Positions 20,524 through 30,115 of a stretch of DNA of 64,000 bases are shown one piece after another (positions within the stretch are counted from its first letter, which is position 1; each line of letters begins with the position of its first letter). Under the pieces are notes generated by a model. That model saw nothing but the letters and a program-made list of their open reading frames with translations, did no database searches and had not been told where the DNA came from. Source of the DNA: Aquiflexum balticum DSM 16537 (lineage in GTDB: Bacteria; Bacteroidota; Bacteroidia; Cytophagales; Cyclobacteriaceae); the NCBI RefSeq assembly GCF_900176595.1, contig NZ_LT838813.1, forward strand, positions 1,766,001-1,830,000. Reading direction: 5' to 3'. A program made the translations under genes and the position numbers.

Positions 20524-21615
20524 TCAGTTAATTTTATTGTAGTTCACAGACATTCCTGTTCTTACTTGTAATACTCCGGTGGTCAACACCAAATCACCTT
20601 CTTTCAACCCGCCAAGGATCTGAACATGACTTTCAGTCCGGGTACCAATCGACACTTGCCGCTCTTCTACTTTTTTATCCTGATTCACGATATAAACTTT
20701 ATATCCGTTCAATTCAGGAATAATGGCTTCTGCGGGAACCATTAACGCATTTTCTTCAACACCCAAAATATATTTGATTCTTACAAACATACCGGGCAGG
20801 AATCTTTTGTTTCTGTTTGGACTTTCTGCCCTTATTTTTAGGGTTCTGGTACTGGCATCGATGTTGGGTTCAAACGCGTATACAATACCCTCTGCTTCCT
20901 CAACTCCTGCTTCTGTAGAAAAATTTATTTTTGAACCAGGCTTGACTTGATTCGCATACCTTTCGGGAATGGAGAATTCAATTTTGATAGGATCAATATT
21001 GATGATACTGACTATGGCATCGTTGGTACCAATCACACTTCCTTCTGAAATCTGCCTCAATCCCAAAACCCCATCAAAAGGAGCGCGGATCACAGTTTTA
21101 CTCAATTGGGCCTCCAACAGCTTTAAATCCGATAAGTTTGTGTTAAACTGGTTCAGTACAATGTCATACTCTTCCTGACTGATTGCTTCTTTAGCCAACA
21201 ATTGTTTTTGACGGTTCTCCTGACTTTCAAATAACTTCTTCGTAAACTCCAGTTTTTGGTATTGTGCTTTGAGTTCGTCATCATTCAAATAAACCAAAGG
21301 AGTTCCTTTTTTTACAAATTCACCTTCTTTGAAAGCAATTCTAAGGATTAGACCTGAAATTTCTGACCTGAGTGAAACAATTTCATTTGGGATGATTGTG
21401 CCTGTAATGCTCAGGTTATTTTCCAATCTTTCAGGACGTAACTCTACCACATTCACCGGCAGTGTTGCCGCTTGACCTCCCCCTGATTGTCCTGCTGAAA
21501 CTGCTGAAGTTTCTTTTTTTAGCCCAAAAATCTCATTTCTTCTTGGATAAATGAATATTACAGCTATTACTGCAATGATCACAAAGGTTAAAATTATTTT
21601 TGTAGTGTTTTTCAT
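20524..21615 (-). CDS. RND periplasmic adaptor (membrane fusion protein)
   Basis: A 363-residue protein with an N-terminal membrane anchor (IILTFVIIAVIAVIFIYP), no lipobox, then a lipoyl/barrel-sandwich half (LRSEISGLILRIAFKEGEFVKKGTPLVYL), an alpha-hairpin (about 120-170) and the matching half (VIRAPFDGVLGLRQISEGSVI). Beta-barrel and membrane-proximal domains follow (PGMFVRIKYILG, VQILGGLKEGDLVLTTG). It bridges the RND permease and TolC protein encoded directly downstream. Confidence 0.94.
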   Translation of the reverse strand: MKNTTKIILTFVIIAVIAVIFIYPRRNEIFGLKKETSAVSAGQSGGGQAATLPVNVVELRPERLENNLSITGTIIPNEIVSLRSEISGLILRIAFKEGEFVKKGTPLVYLNDDELKAQYQKLEFTKKLFESQENRQKQLLAKEAISQEEYDIVLNQFNTNLSDLKLLEAQLSKTVIRAPFDGVLGLRQISEGSVIGTNDAIVSIINIDPIKIEFSIPERYANQVKPGSKINFSTEAGVEEAEGIVYAFEPNIDASTRTLKIRAESPNRNKRFLPGMFVRIKYILGVEENALMVPAEAIIPELNGYKVYIVNQDKKVEERQVSIGTRTESHVQILGGLKEGDLVLTTGVLQVRTGMSVNYNKIN

Positions 21616-21617
21616 TC

Positions 21618-22439
21618 TTAGTGCGCAAATGAATTTTGATGGGGTTGATTTAGATTTCTAAGAAATTCCAGTGAAAGTTGGTTGAATTTTTCCGGTTGCT
21701 CCACATTAACAACATGGCCACATGCTTTGACAATTTTCAGAAGGGAAAGTTTATGCTCTTTTACAATTTTTTTTACGGGTTCCAAAAACATGATATCTTC
21801 TTCTCCCATGATATATAAAGTAGGAATGGCAAGGTCTTTTTCTTTGAAATACTTGAGTATGGGATTGATATCCTTTGTCATTTTAAACCAACGGATAAAC
21901 TCTTTCTGACAAAGCCGCTTGGCTTCTCGGATAAACAGATTTCTGGACTCTGAATGGTGTTTGCGTGGCATGATAATCCAAGCAAAAAGACTGTACAACC
22001 ACATAAAAGGTACTACACTTTTAAAGGTATTTCCCAAATACACCAATACCCTCGAAGTAATATTGAGTCTTGTAATCGCCCCTGCCATCACTAAGGAACG
22101 GACTCTTTGGGGTTCCATTTCAGCCAATTGTCTGGCAAGGATGGTGCCTAAGGACACACCCATAAAATGTGCAGGAGGAATGTCAAGATGGTCCAATACC
22201 TCAATAATGTCCTTGGTTACAGCAGGGAAAGTATATTCTTCCTTCCAGATATTTTTGATAGCGTCTACCGATTTCCCATGTCCCCTCAAGTCTATCAACA
22301 ACAAGTTGAAATCTTTCCTGAAATCCCGGATCTGTTTGTGCCAAACAACAGATGAACCACCTGCGCCATGAATAAATACCACCCATTCCCTGCTTGAGGA
22401 GTGCTTATATGCTTTATAAAACAACATGCTTTTTTTCAT
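21618..22439 (-). CDS. Alpha/beta hydrolase, first gene of the efflux operon
   Basis: A 273-residue cytoplasmic alpha/beta hydrolase: oxyanion region FIHGAGGSSVVWHKQ, LLIDLRGHGKS, nucleophile elbow MGVSLGT (Ser in G-x-S-x-G), acid region YIMGEEDIMF and the catalytic His in ACGHVVNVEQP. It stops two bases before the adaptor start, so it is part of the efflux operon. It might modify or detoxify a compound that the pump also exports, but this is only context. No closer subfamily is evident. Confidence 0.9.
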   Translation of the reverse strand: MKKSMLFYKAYKHSSSREWVVFIHGAGGSSVVWHKQIRDFRKDFNLLLIDLRGHGKSVDAIKNIWKEEYTFPAVTKDIIEVLDHLDIPPAHFMGVSLGTILARQLAEMEPQRVRSLVMAGAITRLNITSRVLVYLGNTFKSVVPFMWLYSLFAWIIMPRKHHSESRNLFIREAKRLCQKEFIRWFKMTKDINPILKYFKEKDLAIPTLYIMGEEDIMFLEPVKKIVKEHKLSLLKIVKACGHVVNVEQPEKFNQLSLEFLRNLNQPHQNSFAH

Positions 22440-22791
22440 TTGTTCCCGCTTATAACCTTGGATAGGTATAGATAGTTATTCAACCGAAAGCTAGTGGCTT
22501 TCGTTCTGCTTTAAAATGAAATAAACATAGGTGGTGTTTGAGGTCTATCAGTGGTCGGAGAAGCGAGATGCGAGAAGCGAGATTTTAGAAAAAAGAGACA
22601 AAACCTGTCCCGATGCATATCGGGAGACAAGAACCAAAGCCTGTCCCGATGCATATCGGGGAGATAAGACTCGAGGGTTGAAATACGAAATCTAAAATCT
22701 TAATTCTACCCTCCCCCTGTACTTGGTACTTGGTTCATTTTACTTAGTACTTCCTAACTTTACCCTTCATTCTTTATCCTTTGTCCCTTCC
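22440..22791. other. Repeat-rich intergenic region
   Basis: This gap has no gene. It holds a short hairpin (CGAAAGC 22485-22491 with GCTTTCG 22497-22503), a duplicated GAGAAGCGAGAT phrase near 22557-22583, two copies of a palindrome-like unit (separate entry) and GTACTTGGTACTTGGT-type sequence near 22719-22735 followed by TACTTAGTACTT. All look like decayed short intergenic repeats. Confidence 0.6.
22604..22664. repeat. Two copies of a CCCGATGCATATCGGG unit
   Basis: The near-palindrome CCCGATGCATATCGGG, preceded by CCTGT and followed by AGA or GAGA, occurs at 22604-22627 and again at 22640-22664, 36 bases apart. Each copy could fold into a hairpin with GAT/ATC-flanked loop. This is REP-like in size and symmetry; whether it recurs in the genome cannot be seen here. 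Confidence 0.6.
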
Positions 22792-24969
22792 TCAAAGCTT
22801 CCTTTTGATAAAATCCGTCATCATCGAATACAAATGCCAAGAGGTATTGCCTCCTGAAATGCTGTGGTTTCGGTTGGGGTAGTACATGGTTTCAAACTGC
22901 TTATCTGCCTTGATCAGGGCATCCACCAAATCTACAGCATTTTGGAAATGGACATTGTCATCCCCTGTACCGTGGATAAGTAGCAGGTTTCCTTTCAGTT
23001 TGTTGACATGGGTGATGGGGCTGTTGTCATCATAACCGGCTGCATTTAATTGAGGTGTCTGTAAATATCTTTCTGTATAAATGGTATCATAATATCTCCA
23101 GGTAGTCACAGGGGCTACTGCAATAGCGGCTTTAAATACATCATTACCCACCATCAAAGCCAAAGAGGACATATATCCGCCATAGGACCAACCCCAAATC
23201 CCGATTCTGGATTTGTCAACAAACGGAAGTGTTCCTAAAAATTTCGCCCCAGCAATTTGATCTTCTGTTTCGATTTTCCCCAGATTGGCATAGGTAAGAT
23301 GTTTGAAGTCACGCCCTCTTGCCCCGGTTCCCCTATTATCTACGCAAACTACAATGTATCCTTCTGAGGCTAAATGTTGGTGCCAGAAATCCCTTGTTCC
23401 GCCCCATGAATTGGTGACATTTTGTGAGCCAGGCCCTCCGTAAACATACATGAGAACAGGATATTTTTTGCTTTCATCAAAGTCTGCGGGTTTGATCATA
23501 TAGGCATTCAAGGAAGTTCCATCCACCGTATTGAAGCTGAAAAACTCCTTAGGAGAGATTGCAAAATTCCCGATTTTGGCCTTTAATTCCTGATTGTCTT
23601 CCAATACTTTGACCAACTTTCCTGAGGATTCATTGAGGGTCACTTTGAGAGGGCTGCTTGTATTGGAGAAGTTGGCGATATAGTATTTAAAGTCCTTGCT
23701 CATATTGATGGTAAAGGTTCCTTTTTCCGGTGTAAGGATTTTTTTCCCTTTTCCATCCATATTGATCACATAGAGGTTTCTCTCGAGGGGTGACACTTCG
23801 GTGGAGATATAATAGATTTTTTTTGATTTTTCATCCAATCCTACCAATCTGCTTACTTCCCAATTTCCTTTGGTGATCTGTCTGATCAATTTCCCCTGCT
23901 TGTCATGGTGGTAAATGTGCTTAAAACCATCCTGTTCAGAAGTCCGGATAAATCCCTTGTTACCTTCCAGGAACCTGAGGTCATCATTGTAATTCAGGTC
24001 CACATAAGTTTCAGATTTTTCAGTCAGTATCAAATTTGTTTCTCCAGTCTGCGCATTAGCATAAAATAGGTCCAATTGATTTTGGAGTCTATTCAATTTC
24101 AAAAAAGCCAAAGTATTGTTATCACCCGTCCAATAAATTCTGGGTAGGTATATATCTTTTTCAGAACCTGAGTTCACGGCAACTGTATTTTTACTGTTTA
24201 AGTCATAAATATGGATGCTCACTTCAGCATTTTTTTCTCCCGCTTTTGGGTACTTGAACCTGTAATCTTCAGGATATAATTTGCCCCAAGTTTGCATGTT
24301 GAATTCGGGAACTTCAGATTCATCGAATCGGATAAAGGCAATTTTGCTGCCATCCGGTGACCAATCAAAGGCTTTGGACATGGAAAACTCTTCTTCATAC
24401 ACCCAATCCGCTGCACCGTTGATGATATGGTTCCATTTTCCATCGGTGGTAATTTGGGTTACTTGGCCATTGGCAAGTTCGGCTATATATAGGTTATTAT
24501 CCTTGACAAATGCGACTTTTTCGTTGTCGGGAGAAAGGGTGGCATACATGATTTTTTCCCCGTTCATAAGTTTTTGTGTATTCCCGGATTGGAGGTCGAT
24601 CACATGAAAAATCCCTTTACTCGATCTTCTATAAATACTTTCAACATCAGAAGCAACCAAAGCCTTGGTCTCATCCGGATTGAAAGCATAACTGGAAAAA
24701 TTGATTCCCAAAGCTCCTCCATCTATCAGGACTCCTGCTTCTTCTCCCGTGGCAACATTTATTTTGACCACTTTTGGACCGCTCAATCCTCTTTGCAATG
24801 AACTGTAAAACTGTCCATCTTTCATCCAATTGATCCCATTGACTGATTTTTGGGAAAAGTTGTTGGATTTGAAGACATCTTCAAGACTGACTTTCTTTTT
24901 TTGTTGGGCAAGTGCCAAACCACTCCATAGGATAGAAATGATCAGAAGGGTAGATTTGATTGTATTCAT
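22792..24969 (-). CDS. Dipeptidyl peptidase IV family serine peptidase (S9B)
   Basis: A 725-residue secreted protein with signal peptide ending at LALAQQ (about residue 22). The N-terminal eight-bladed propeller (about 40-480) includes DWVYEEEF, the Glu-Glu motif that binds the substrate amino terminus in DPP IV. The C-terminal alpha/beta hydrolase domain (about 490-725) has GWSYGGYM with nucleophile Ser595, the acid in HGTGDDNVHF and the His in NRNHSISGG. Expected activity: release of X-Pro or X-Ala dipeptides in the periplasm. It is a single-gene unit with a candidate promoter just upstream and a repeat-rich gap downstream. Confidence 0.95.
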   Translation of the reverse strand: MNTIKSTLLIISILWSGLALAQQKKKVSLEDVFKSNNFSQKSVNGINWMKDGQFYSSLQRGLSGPKVVKINVATGEEAGVLIDGGALGINFSSYAFNPDETKALVASDVESIYRRSSKGIFHVIDLQSGNTQKLMNGEKIMYATLSPDNEKVAFVKDNNLYIAELANGQVTQITTDGKWNHIINGAADWVYEEEFSMSKAFDWSPDGSKIAFIRFDESEVPEFNMQTWGKLYPEDYRFKYPKAGEKNAEVSIHIYDLNSKNTVAVNSGSEKDIYLPRIYWTGDNNTLAFLKLNRLQNQLDLFYANAQTGETNLILTEKSETYVDLNYNDDLRFLEGNKGFIRTSEQDGFKHIYHHDKQGKLIRQITKGNWEVSRLVGLDEKSKKIYYISTEVSPLERNLYVINMDGKGKKILTPEKGTFTINMSKDFKYYIANFSNTSSPLKVTLNESSGKLVKVLEDNQELKAKIGNFAISPKEFFSFNTVDGTSLNAYMIKPADFDESKKYPVLMYVYGGPGSQNVTNSWGGTRDFWHQHLASEGYIVVCVDNRGTGARGRDFKHLTYANLGKIETEDQIAGAKFLGTLPFVDKSRIGIWGWSYGGYMSSLALMVGNDVFKAAIAVAPVTTWRYYDTIYTERYLQTPQLNAAGYDDNSPITHVNKLKGNLLLIHGTGDDNVHFQNAVDLVDALIKADKQFETMYYPNRNHSISGGNTSWHLYSMMTDFIKRKL

Positions 24970-24994
24970 TTAAGGCTTAGTTTTAAATAGATTT

Positions 24995-25023
24995 CAAAAG
25001 TAGAAAAAATGGAATGAAGCAAA
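24995..25023 (-). promoter_or_regulatory. Candidate promoter of the dipeptidyl peptidase gene
   Basis: Minus strand: TTTG (25020-25023), 17-base spacer, TACTTTTG (24995-25002). This matches TTTG-N17-23-TAnnTTTG and lies 26 bases before the ATG at 24969. Confidence 0.5.
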
Positions 25024-25067
25024 AAAAATATTATTTGACTGGATTCAATGAAGAAATTGCAGATGAT

Positions 25068-26168
25068 TCAATCGGTGTTTGCTTCTAGTTTTATTCTTTC
25101 ACCACTTTTAGTGCCTCTGAATTTAATTCCGTTTTCGATTATCAAAACTTCTCCATATTCCCCGTTTTTGACACTTGAATCCACCCCGATTATTTTTCCT
25201 CCAAAATGAGTCGTGACAGTTTCAAATGAGGTATGCCCTACGATGATCCGGTTGGTTTTGAAAAAGGCCAATGTTTCATCTATAAATTGCTCTGTCAATG
25301 CACCCTCTTCAAAATAACCCCGATACCATACGGGACCATCCACACCTGTCAAAAACAAGTAATCTTCTTCTTGGTTGGGTTTTATGGGTAAAGGACTTAA
25401 AATCTGATCAAAAAATATCTTGTTCACTTTTTTGGCATCGTAACCCCGGTTGAAGAATTCAGGTGATATTCCGGCATGGACAAAGAGCAGGTCATTGATG
25501 GATACGATAGTAGGGCATTGTCTGATCCAATGGCCTAATACAGAATTGAAACCGTACAAGTCTGTGAAGCTGGTACCCATGATTTCTGCAGCTTGGACAT
25601 ATTTTTGGTTCATATATCTATGGTCCCCAGTCAAAACCATCAGTTCATGATTGCCTAAAAGATAGTGGAGTTTACCCCCTGCTTTTATAGCCTGTTGCTC
25701 CAATTTAAATGCAAGCCATAAAATTTCCGTGACTTTATCTCCTCGGTCCAGAATATCTCCATTGATGACCAAATGACCTTTTCCATATTTCCAGTTCAGG
25801 TTTTCATCAATGACTCCTTGATTTTTCAATAATTCCACCATTAGATCATATTGGCCATGGATATCGGAAATGACAGTAATATTGGAAACCTTAGAATACT
25901 TTTGGGTTGTTCCGGCTGTTTTTAAAAAACTGTTTGTCAGTACTTCAGTATCCACACCCAATCCCAAATATTTCTTTGGAAAGTCAAGATTCAGATTTTC
26001 CTGATGTTTCAATTTGCCGTTTTCTACCCATTTGGCATGTAATTTACCATCCAGCCAATAAATGTACGGTGGTTCGGAAATCCCTGTATCGGTTTTTTGA
26101 GCATGAACATGTATTGAAAATGCTATAAAAATCAATAAGGATAAGATAATTATGAGAAGACGATTCAT
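25068..26168 (-). CDS. PPP-type (Shewanella-like) protein phosphatase, paralogue 1
   Basis: A 366-residue exported protein from the ATG at 26168 (signal peptide LLIIILSLLIFIAFSIHVHAQ). The motifs of the PPP phosphatase superfamily are all present in order: SDIHGQYD, NGDILDRGDKVTE with Asp141, GNHELM, VHAGISPEF and GHTSFET. The wording around GNHE and the long A-G-G-x-L-H-Y-L-L run resembles the Shewanella-like phosphatases (Shelphs/SLPs). It should be a periplasmic two-metal Ser/Thr or Tyr phosphatase. A second copy lies 80 bases upstream on the same strand, with about half of the residues identical by eye, so this is a tandem duplication. Confidence 0.85.
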   Translation of the reverse strand: MNRLLIIILSLLIFIAFSIHVHAQKTDTGISEPPYIYWLDGKLHAKWVENGKLKHQENLNLDFPKKYLGLGVDTEVLTNSFLKTAGTTQKYSKVSNITVISDIHGQYDLMVELLKNQGVIDENLNWKYGKGHLVINGDILDRGDKVTEILWLAFKLEQQAIKAGGKLHYLLGNHELMVLTGDHRYMNQKYVQAAEIMGTSFTDLYGFNSVLGHWIRQCPTIVSINDLLFVHAGISPEFFNRGYDAKKVNKIFFDQILSPLPIKPNQEEDYLFLTGVDGPVWYRGYFEEGALTEQFIDETLAFFKTNRIIVGHTSFETVTTHFGGKIIGVDSSVKNGEYGEVLIIENGIKFRGTKSGERIKLEANTD

Positions 26169-26248
26169 AGCCATTTCAATATAAATCTTTTTTTTCAAAA
26201 TCAACTCAAATTCAATTAGCCTTTGTCATTTTAAAAACATGGTTTGAA

Positions 26249-27340
26249 TCAATTCATTGGAGGAAACCGGAACCTGCTGCCATCCTTTAGACCACGATAG
26301 AAGGTCCTATCCTCGATAATGAGAACTTCTCCATTTTGTCCTTCTTTTATATTTGAGTCTACGGCGATAATTTTTCCACCCAAAAGTAGGGTAATCGACC
26401 GGACGGAAGTATGGCCTATGATGATTCTATTGGTCCCAAAGTATTCCAAGATGCTATCCATATCTCGCATCCCGATGTTATTTTGCTCAAAATATCCCCG
26501 ATACCAAAGAGGTCCATTTGACCCTGTCAAAAATTCAATATCCCTTCTCCTGTTGGTTTTTGATCTTGTCGTACTTAAAATATTTTCATAAAATATTTTA
26601 TTGACATCGAAAACGGTCAGTTTCCGACTTACAAATTCAGGGGAAATACCTGCATGGGTAATCAACAGTCCGTCAATGGTTACAATGGCAGGTCTTTTTC
26701 TAAGCCAGTTTCCCAAAACAGAATATTGATTGTGCAGATCACGTAGGGATTTCTTCTTTATTCTAGCAGACTTGTTGTATTTCTGGTTCAGAAATCTCAG
26801 GTCATTTTCCAATACCATCAGTTCATGATTTCCCAATAAAAAATGTAATCTTCCGCCTGCATTTTGTGCCTGATCTTCAAGTTGATATGCCAACCACAGC
26901 GCTTCTGTGACTTTATCTCCTCTTCCCAAAATATCGCCATTGATCACAAGATGGCCCTTCCCATAAATCCAGTTAAGATATTCGTCGATGATACCTTGAC
27001 TTTTCAATAATTCCACCATCAAATCATACTGACCATGTACATCTGAAATGACAAGCAGATTAGGGACATCATGGTAGTTTTGATAAAAATCCGGAGTATC
27101 AGCCATTTTCCTTTTTATGGATTCCGGGTCAAGGGTAAATCCGAATTTTCTTCCAATGAAATCGGAATCCAGCTCGTAATATTTTTTCATTTTACCATCT
27201 TCTACCCATTTTACTGTGAATCTATTTTCCTTCAAAAAAATATAAGGCCCCGTGGAAATTGCGGATTTCTGAGGGTAGAGTTCTTTTGAAAAAAATATGC
27301 ACAAAAGTGTTAAAGAAATATTTTTCAGGAAAAGTTTCAT
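26249..27340 (-). CDS. PPP-type phosphatase, paralogue 2, with Asp-to-Gly change in GDxxDRG
   Basis: A 363-residue protein from the ATG at 27340 with a signal-like N-terminus (LFLKNISLTLLCIFFSKELYPQ). It is colinear with its neighbour over the whole length and keeps SDVHGQYD, GNHELM, THAGISPEF and GHTSVRS. The GDxxDRG motif, however, reads GDILGRG: Gly139 (codon GGA, 26924-26926) replaces the Asp that, in PP1-type enzymes, pairs with the catalytic His of GNHE. Metal ligands are intact, so it may bind metal and substrate but be slow or inactive. Possible roles: regulator, binder, or an enzyme with altered chemistry. Confidence 0.85.
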   Translation of the reverse strand: MKLFLKNISLTLLCIFFSKELYPQKSAISTGPYIFLKENRFTVKWVEDGKMKKYYELDSDFIGRKFGFTLDPESIKRKMADTPDFYQNYHDVPNLLVISDVHGQYDLMVELLKSQGIIDEYLNWIYGKGHLVINGDILGRGDKVTEALWLAYQLEDQAQNAGGRLHFLLGNHELMVLENDLRFLNQKYNKSARIKKKSLRDLHNQYSVLGNWLRKRPAIVTIDGLLITHAGISPEFVSRKLTVFDVNKIFYENILSTTRSKTNRRRDIEFLTGSNGPLWYRGYFEQNNIGMRDMDSILEYFGTNRIIIGHTSVRSITLLLGGKIIAVDSNIKEGQNGEVLIIEDRTFYRGLKDGSRFRFPPMN

Positions 27341-27632
27341 GGTCATGAAGTGAATATAGAAGGTTTTCTCTCCAAAGTCAATGATAAGAAGTGGCTCGAA
27401 CATCCTTTTTTCGCTTATTTTAAATGTTGACTTTTAATAAAGTTTCTTAAACCATAACTAGTCCATTTGAAGTTTTAAATACCACAATGTGGCAAATTCC
27501 ATTATTTAAGTCGGGCTTTTTGCCGATAATAGTCACATCTTAAAATCCATGGCATATTCATCCTGATTTTTTTATCCGAATCTTTCTTTTCCACCGATGA
27601 TAAATGGAGTTTGCTTTTTACTTTTACGTCTT

Positions 27633-28616
27633 ATGAAGAAGAAAATAGCTATTGTTACCGGGGGATATACCGGAGAGTCAGTGGTATCGCTTAAAAGTGC
27701 TGCCGTGGTCGAAAAAACTATTGATACAGAAAGGTATGATGTTTTTAAAATTTTGATTTATCCCCACAATTGGTATCATGAAACCGCCTCAGGTGAAGAA
27801 ATTCCGGTAGACTTGAATGATTTTTCTATTTCACTTAATGGCCAGAAAATCACCTTTGATGGTGTTTTCAATATTTTACATGGATCTCCGGGAGAGGACG
27901 GGAAATTGGCCGGCTATTTTGACCTTTTGGGACTGCCATACACCACCTGTGATGCCCTGACTTCTTCCATTACGATGAACAAAGGATACACCAAAGCCAT
28001 TGTTCAGGATATTCCGGAGTTGTTTGTAGCAAGGTCCATTCAGCTTTTTAAAAATACAGAAGAAAATACCGCAAAGATTTTAAAAGAACTTCGTCTTCCT
28101 TTGTTTATAAAGCCTAACAATGGGGGCAGCAGCATCGGAATGAGTAAAGTAAAAGTGCCCAATGAATTACAGGAAGCTTTGGACAAAGCTTTCGCAGAAG
28201 ACAGTCAGGTTTTGGTTGAAGAATTTGTGAATGGAAGGGAATTCTCCATCGGAGTTTATCATGCCAAGGGCAAAACCACCGTTTTGCCGGCTACTGAAAT
28301 TGTCAGTAGCAAAGAGTTTTTTGATTTTGAAGCAAAATACTCTCCCGGTGTGACTGAAGAAATTACCCCCGGAAGGATGAATGAAGAAGAGGTGGGTAGG
28401 GTTAACCGAATCATTGAAAAAATCTACAGCAAACTGAATTGTAAAGGCGCAGTGCGTATTGATTATTTTCTGGAATATGAAACCGATAAATTTTATTTTA
28501 TCGAAATCAATACTGTTCCTGGTCAGACCGAAACAAGTCTGATTTCCCAGCAGGTCAAAGCCATTGGAATGGGAATCAGTGATTTTTATAATGAGCTGAT
28601 TGAAGAGATGTTTTGA
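27633..28616 (+). CDS. ddl: D-alanine--D-alanine ligase
   Basis: A 327-residue ATP-grasp enzyme from the ATG at 27633 (MKKKIAIVTGGYTGE); the longer frame to 27597 adds an unlikely leader. Seen: the N-terminal Rossmann part, GVFNILHGSPGEDG, LPLFIKPNNGGSSIGMSKV (ATP-binding loop), VEEFVNGREFSIGV and the C-terminal metal/ATP site YFIEINTVPGQT. It makes D-Ala-D-Ala for peptidoglycan, the substrate later used by MurF, which is encoded at 36.6 kb. It begins a rightward run with a phosphoribosyltransferase (69-base gap) and panB. Confidence 0.96.
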   Translation: MKKKIAIVTGGYTGESVVSLKSAAVVEKTIDTERYDVFKILIYPHNWYHETASGEEIPVDLNDFSISLNGQKITFDGVFNILHGSPGEDGKLAGYFDLLGLPYTTCDALTSSITMNKGYTKAIVQDIPELFVARSIQLFKNTEENTAKILKELRLPLFIKPNNGGSSIGMSKVKVPNELQEALDKAFAEDSQVLVEEFVNGREFSIGVYHAKGKTTVLPATEIVSSKEFFDFEAKYSPGVTEEITPGRMNEEEVGRVNRIIEKIYSKLNCKGAVRIDYFLEYETDKFYFIEINTVPGQTETSLISQQVKAIGMGISDFYNELIEEMF

Positions 28617-28685
28617 TCAAAAGGTTTGAATACAACACCAATTGCTTTAATTTCCCATTTCCAATCATTTATCAGGCAAAATAAT

Positions 28686-29189
28686 ATGAGCGAGACCAAA
28701 ACTTTGGTATTGAACCACAAGCAAATCAAGCAGAAAATAATCCGGATGGCTTATGAGGTATATGAGCGTAATGCATCCGAGAAGGAAATCATTTTTGCCG
28801 GTATCACTGGAATGGGGCAGCAGTTGGCTGGATACCTTGCAGAAAGCTTAAGGGAAATATCACCACTAAATGTCCGCGTATTGGAAATTCATTTGAACAA
28901 GCTTGATGTGAACAGAGGGGATGTGGAACTTTCTGAAAAAGATGATTTGACCCAAAAATGCATTGTTGTTGTAGATGACGTATTGAATACAGGCAAAACG
29001 CTGTTATATGCCCTTAAACCCTTTTTGGATGTAGAGGTCAAAAAAATTGAGGTTGCTGTTTTGGTAAATAGAAGCCACAAGCTCTTTCCGGTTAATCCTG
29101 ACTATACTGGTTTGGAGTTGGCCACTACATTAAATGAACACATCACGGTGGATTTGTCCACTGAAAATTTCTCCGTCCACCTATACTGA
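28686..29189 (+). CDS. Phosphoribosyltransferase (PyrR-like)
   Basis: A 167-residue protein from the ATG at 28686. The PRPP-binding loop reads [17 protein letters not shown], the type I PRTase signature, preceded by an [16 protein letters not shown] flexible-loop region. The layout resembles PyrR (uracil phosphoribosyltransferase/attenuator protein), and PyrR-like annotation is usual for such short proteins, but no pyrimidine genes are near. It is followed after 7 bases by panB, so the two are probably cotranscribed. Confidence 0.85.
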   Translation: MSETKTLVLNHKQIKQKIIRMAYEVYERNASEKEIIFAGITGMGQQLAGYLAESLREISPLNVRVLEIHLNKLDVNRGDVELSEKDDLTQKCIVVVDDVLNTGKTLLYALKPFLDVEVKKIEVAVLVNRSHKLFPVNPDYTGLELATTLNEHITVDLSTENFSVHLY

Positions 29190-29196
29190 TAAATCC

Positions 29197-30018
29197 ATGT
29201 CTGTCCACAACTCATCCAATATCAAAAGAATTACCACCCATATTCTTCAGGAAATGAAAACCCGGGAGGAAAAAATATCGATGTTGACAGCTTATGATTA
29301 TTCTATGGCCGGAATAGTGGATGCAGCGGGGATTGATATTATTCTGGTTGGAGATTCAGCTTCCAATGTGATGGCAGGCCATGAGACTACACTTCCCATC
29401 ACTTTGGATCAAATGATTTATCATGCCACATCTGTTGTCAGAGCGGTCAAAAGGGCATTTGTTGTGGTGGATATTCCTTTTGGGTCCTATCAGGGGAATA
29501 GTTCAGAAGCCTTGCGTTCAGCCATTCGAATTATGAAAGAATCGGGCGCCCATGCTGTAAAAGTTGAAGGAGGTTCTGAAATCAGGGAGTCAGTGGTAAG
29601 GATCCTCAGTGCAGGCGTTCCGGTAATGGGACATTTGGGGTTGACACCACAATCAATTTATAAATTCGGGACATACACTGTACGCGCCAAAGAGGAAGAA
29701 GAAGCGAAAAAATTATTGGAAGATGCCAAACTGCTTGAAGAAATCGGCTGTTTTGCCATTGTTCTTGAAAAAATTCCCGCGAGTTTTGCCAAGATTGTAG
29801 CGCAGTCAGTAACTATACCGGTAATAGGAATAGGTGCAGGGCCTGATGTGGACGGGCAGGTATTGGTAGTCCATGATATGTTGGGAATCAATCAGGAATT
29901 CAAACCTAGATTTTTGAGACAATATGCAAACCTGCAGGCCGTTATGACAAAAGCTGTACAGGATTATATCAGAGATGTGAAATCTTTGGAATTCCCCAAT
30001 GAAAGTGAGAGCTATTGA
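29197..30018 (+). CDS. panB: 3-methyl-2-oxobutanoate hydroxymethyltransferase
   Basis: A 273-residue TIM-barrel enzyme from the ATG at 29197; a longer in-frame start overlaps the upstream gene and is unlikely. Typical PanB segments are present: [38 protein letters not shown] [37 protein letters not shown] and [24 protein letters not shown]. It makes ketopantoate in pantothenate synthesis. It is of standard length. Confidence 0.97.
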   Translation: MSVHNSSNIKRITTHILQEMKTREEKISMLTAYDYSMAGIVDAAGIDIILVGDSASNVMAGHETTLPITLDQMIYHATSVVRAVKRAFVVVDIPFGSYQGNSSEALRSAIRIMKESGAHAVKVEGGSEIRESVVRILSAGVPVMGHLGLTPQSIYKFGTYTVRAKEEEEAKKLLEDAKLLEEIGCFAIVLEKIPASFAKIVAQSVTIPVIGIGAGPDVDGQVLVVHDMLGINQEFKPRFLRQYANLQAVMTKAVQDYIRDVKSLEFPNESESY

Positions 30019-30115
30019 TTCTTTTCTTAATTTTTCTGTGACTATTGTTTACTTTTTGAGATCAGGTTGTAATTTTTTTGTGGCAATTAGTTATTTTGGT
30101 GCCAAATCCCATTAA

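Noticed and set aside
22604..22664. CRISPR-like array
   Set aside because: Only two repeat units with a 12-base spacer, no cas genes and self-complementary repeats.
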